This document shows, piece by piece, positions 61,676 through 64,000 of a stretch of DNA of 64,000 nt. Origin of the DNA: Ruegeria sp. HKCCD8929 (GTDB taxonomy: Bacteria > Pseudomonadota > Alphaproteobacteria > Rhodobacterales > Rhodobacteraceae); NCBI RefSeq assembly GCF_013031405.1, contig NZ_WPZY01000004.1, positions 1 to 64,000 on the forward strand, given 5' to 3'. The translations under genes and the position numbers were made by a program. Every line of letters begins with the position of its first letter. Position 1 is the first letter of the stretch. The notes beneath the pieces are model-generated. The model was not told where the DNA came from, made no database searches, and saw nothing but the letters and a program-made list of their open reading frames with translations.

Positions 61676-63103
61676 ATGGACAATATCGAAACAGCAGTGG
61701 CGGGGGAGTCACAACAGATGTTGAACGCGGCTCAGAAGGCATTCGTGGACAAGTTCGATCTGGCCTCTGTTGCGCCCGACACCCCTGCGCCCGACGACAA
61801 GAGCGGGTTCGAGGAGTTGCTGGAAGAAAGCGAAAAGCTGGTGGCGCGCGCCCGGTCCAAGTCGCCTCTGGTGGCCAAGCTGCTGTCAAAGACAATCTCG
61901 GTGGTCTCTGCCGCAGTTGCCGAGTCGAAAAAGCAGGCCGCCAGCGGAGACAAGGCATCGGCCGCAAAAACCCTGCAACAACAGGCGGGCGCCGCCCGCG
62001 CGTTGGACCGCGATATCGACACGGCGGTGCTTTACGCCACCGAACAGCGCAAATTCGCGACCCGCCTGTCCCAGACCCGCCACCACCGCCGCACAGGCGG
62101 CGCCATTGCGATCGAGGAGTACCTGCAACGGATGGAGGCGGACGAAAAACGCCGCCAGACCGCCGAGACACGTGGCGATATACGCCAGGCGCTGGCCGCC
62201 TGCGAAGCACAGGATCACCGGCACACGGCGATGATGATGGAGGCCGCCCGGGGCGTCGAATTCACCCGACTTCAGACCGAGATAGAGACTGAAATCGGCC
62301 GCCTGGAATCCCAAGCGCCCGGCGGTGGCAAGGCGGCACCGGTGATTGCCGAGGTCCGTGAGATGATGAACGATGCCGGCAATTTCACCAAAAGCGACAA
62401 CTGGGTCGGCGCCACGCTGATGCTGCGCAAGGCGCGGACCGAGTTGAAGGTGGGCACCAAGGGGTTGGAACTGGTGGACAAGCTGGTGCCGGAGGAGGCG
62501 CCGAAGGATTTCAACAAAGCCTATGCGCAGGTGACTGCGACGATCACCGGCCTGCGGAAACTGCCCGCCGCGCGCGGCTTCAAACGGGAACTGGCGGAGT
62601 GCGTGGAACAGACCCGCGCCGCTCGGGCCGCCCTGCCCGATGAAGCGGCTGCCATGCAGCAGTTGAACTCTGCCCGTCGGACTTGCGCGGAACTCAGCAC
62701 CAAGCTGCTGGAAGGCGGCAAATACACCAGCACGGTGCGACAGGTGATGGATCAGCGCAAAAAGCTGCTGCGCGCCCAGCAGGACAAATGCGCCCAACCC
62801 GAGGCGGTGCGCGCTGGGCGCATGCTGAAAGAGGCAAACAAGAAAGCGCAGGGAAAGGATTTCGCCGCTGCGATGGACCTGCTGGACAAGGCGACAGGTG
62901 AACTGCGCGCAGGACACAAGATCTCACAACTCTATTCCCGGTTTGTCGCCCCGGCTCGCATTGCGATTGCAAAACAGCTGAGGTCAAATTCGGGCGACGA
63001 TCCAAAGGCGCGGCTGGCCGAACTGGACACCGCTTTTCGCAACCGCGACCTGAAGGCCAGCGAAACGCTCGCGCGTACAGCGTTGGAGGCCGCCGAAGCG
63101 TGA
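61676..63103 (+). CDS. Coiled-coil hypothetical protein
   Basis: 475 residues, almost entirely helical, rich in Ala, Lys, Glu and Arg. Repeated blocks of the form SARRTCAELSTKLLEGGKYT and AGRMLKEANKKAQGKDFAAA suggest duplicated helical hairpins. No signal peptide or membrane segment. It is divergent from TpsB with about 140 bases between starts, sharing a promoter region, and is followed by the GSCFA gene. The function is not recognised. Confidence 0.65.
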   Translation: MDNIETAVAGESQQMLNAAQKAFVDKFDLASVAPDTPAPDDKSGFEELLEESEKLVARARSKSPLVAKLLSKTISVVSAAVAESKKQAASGDKASAAKTLQQQAGAARALDRDIDTAVLYATEQRKFATRLSQTRHHRRTGGAIAIEEYLQRMEADEKRRQTAETRGDIRQALAACEAQDHRHTAMMMEAARGVEFTRLQTEIETEIGRLESQAPGGGKAAPVIAEVREMMNDAGNFTKSDNWVGATLMLRKARTELKVGTKGLELVDKLVPEEAPKDFNKAYAQVTATITGLRKLPAARGFKRELAECVEQTRAARAALPDEAAAMQQLNSARRTCAELSTKLLEGGKYTSTVRQVMDQRKKLLRAQQDKCAQPEAVRAGRMLKEANKKAQGKDFAAAMDLLDKATGELRAGHKISQLYSRFVAPARIAIAKQLRSNSGDDPKARLAELDTAFRNRDLKASETLARTALEAAEA

Positions 63104-63345
63104 TTCTCGTCGAGTTGCAGGCGGGCGCCCTCACCCCTTGAACAAAGACCAAAACGTCACGCTATTCTCATCACTACGCCACACAAAAACCCGAAAATCC
63201 TGTTTTTGGTGGCTTGTTGAAAACAATCGCCCGGATGGCTAGGGTGCGCGACGATCTGAAACGGCGCGTCCGGGCCCGATTCGGGCTTGGCATCACACGC
63301 GGAATGCGTGCCCAAAAGTTGCAAGATTAAAGGTGAACGCAGGCA

Positions 63346-64000
63346 ATGAGCAATCGCAAAGCTTCGGCTCTCAAATTTCAGGTGACCACTAAGGATTCGG
63401 CAGAGTTCAGAACCTGGTTCCGCGGAGAGTACACCAACGGAAACCCGCAACTGGGGCACCTTCTGAGCGAAGATGCGATGGACAAATATGTGCTGCATGG
63501 TTGGAAGCCTGAGGCACCCATCATCACGCCGGAAACACAGATCACCGCCTTTGGCAGCTGCTTTGCCGCCAACATCTCGAACTACCTGTCTCAGAGAAAC
63601 TACAATGTTCTCAACAAGGACAAGAATGCCAAACGCGCCTATGTCGTGGGCTGCGGCGAGGGGATGGTCAATTCCTTTGTGATCCGGCAGCAGTTCGAAT
63701 GGGCCTGGGAAAACAAGGTATTCGATCAACCCCTGTGGCACGGGTACAAGGCCGAGGAATACGGCTATGACTCCGAGGTGCAGGCGACCACCAAAGAGAT
63801 CTTCGACAATACGGATGTGTTCATCCTGACCTTTGGTCTGTCGGAAATCTGGTATGATGAACCGACCGGCAACGTCTTCTGGCGCACCATTCCCAAGGAA
63901 AGCTATGATCCGAAACGGCACAAATTCCGGGTCAGCACCGTCGAGGAAAACAAGGAAAACCTGCGGGCGATCTACGATCTGATCCGCAAGCACCGCCCCG
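63346..64000 (+). CDS. GSCFA-domain protein (partial, 3' end outside the window)
   Basis: 218 codons are present from ATG 63346 (MSNRKASALKFQVTTKDSAE) and the frame is still open at 64000. The diagnostic block is TPETQITAFGSCFAANISNYL, followed by GCGEGMVNSFVIRQQFEWAW, and FILTFGLSEIWYDEPTGNVF. GSCFA proteins resemble SGNH/GDSL esterases acting on carbohydrate acyl groups, with Ser in GSCFA as nucleophile. It sits in a region of surface and secretion genes, which fits glycan modification. Confidence 0.85.
   Translation, partial: MSNRKASALKFQVTTKDSAEFRTWFRGEYTNGNPQLGHLLSEDAMDKYVLHGWKPEAPIITPETQITAFGSCFAANISNYLSQRNYNVLNKDKNAKRAYVVGCGEGMVNSFVIRQQFEWAWENKVFDQPLWHGYKAEEYGYDSEVQATTKEIFDNTDVFILTFGLSEIWYDEPTGNVFWRTIPKESYDPKRHKFRVSTVEENKENLRAIYDLIRKHRP

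Overview
The window looks like chromosomal DNA of a roseobacter-group alphaproteobacterium (Rhodobacteraceae, Ruegeria/Silicibacter-like). The grounds are high GC content, an fbcFBC-type bc1 operon whose Rieske protein closely resembles the Rhodobacter one, a second lumazine synthase under an FMN riboswitch, TRAP transporters, and typical GC-rich intergenic hairpins. The assignment comes from remembered family features, not from a database search.

Layout. 1-2.8 kb: small accessory genes (GNAT acetyltransferase, VOC protein, AraC regulator, HExxH metallopeptidase). 3.0-5.1 kb: a mobile-DNA graveyard with an IS110 transposase fragment fused in frame to a KpsE-like capsule-export fragment and a frameshifted tyrosine recombinase. 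5.1-13.5 kb: an Lrp/AsnC regulator divergent from a nine-gene catabolic operon (Rieske oxygenase, glyoxalase-like protein, cupin, glutamine-synthetase-like ligase, NitT/TauT-type ABC transporter, MetX-like hydrolase) that probably takes up and degrades an amine-containing compound. 13.5-18.8 kb: IS3 remnants, an ArsR tail, SRPBCC, AlkD-like and SnoaL-like genes, then the end of a decayed mobile element. 18.9-26.8 kb: an integrative element bounded by a 47-bp direct repeat of the 3' half of tRNA-Lys, carrying a P4-type integrase, an AlpA-like regulator, a possible Rep-like gene, a family of small paralogues and a thermolysin-family peptidase.

26.8-40.6 kb is core genome: dapF-mtaB, petABC, a GFA-family protein, cytochrome c, PaiB, an FMN riboswitch with ribH, aroC with an HD hydrolase, a DMT transporter and cobO. 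40.6-42.6 kb has a di-heme peroxidase and a Sel1 protein. 42.6-50.2 kb holds a divergent cluster: LLM flavin monooxygenase, YdhF-like aldo/keto reductase, flavin reductase and a TRAP transporter on one strand, GntR and a Gfo/Idh/MocA oxidoreductase on the other. This set matches the logic of the sulfo-SMO pathway for sulfoquinovose desulfonation, here with a TRAP transporter and possibly a Gfo/Idh/MocA-type glycosidase.

50.2-64 kb is a surface/secretion region: a PAAR protein with an unusual Ala/Leu/Met/Pro-rich partner, a double-domain glycosyltransferase, and a TpsB-TpsA-caspase-like operon, divergent from a coiled-coil protein and a GSCFA-domain protein that runs off the right edge.
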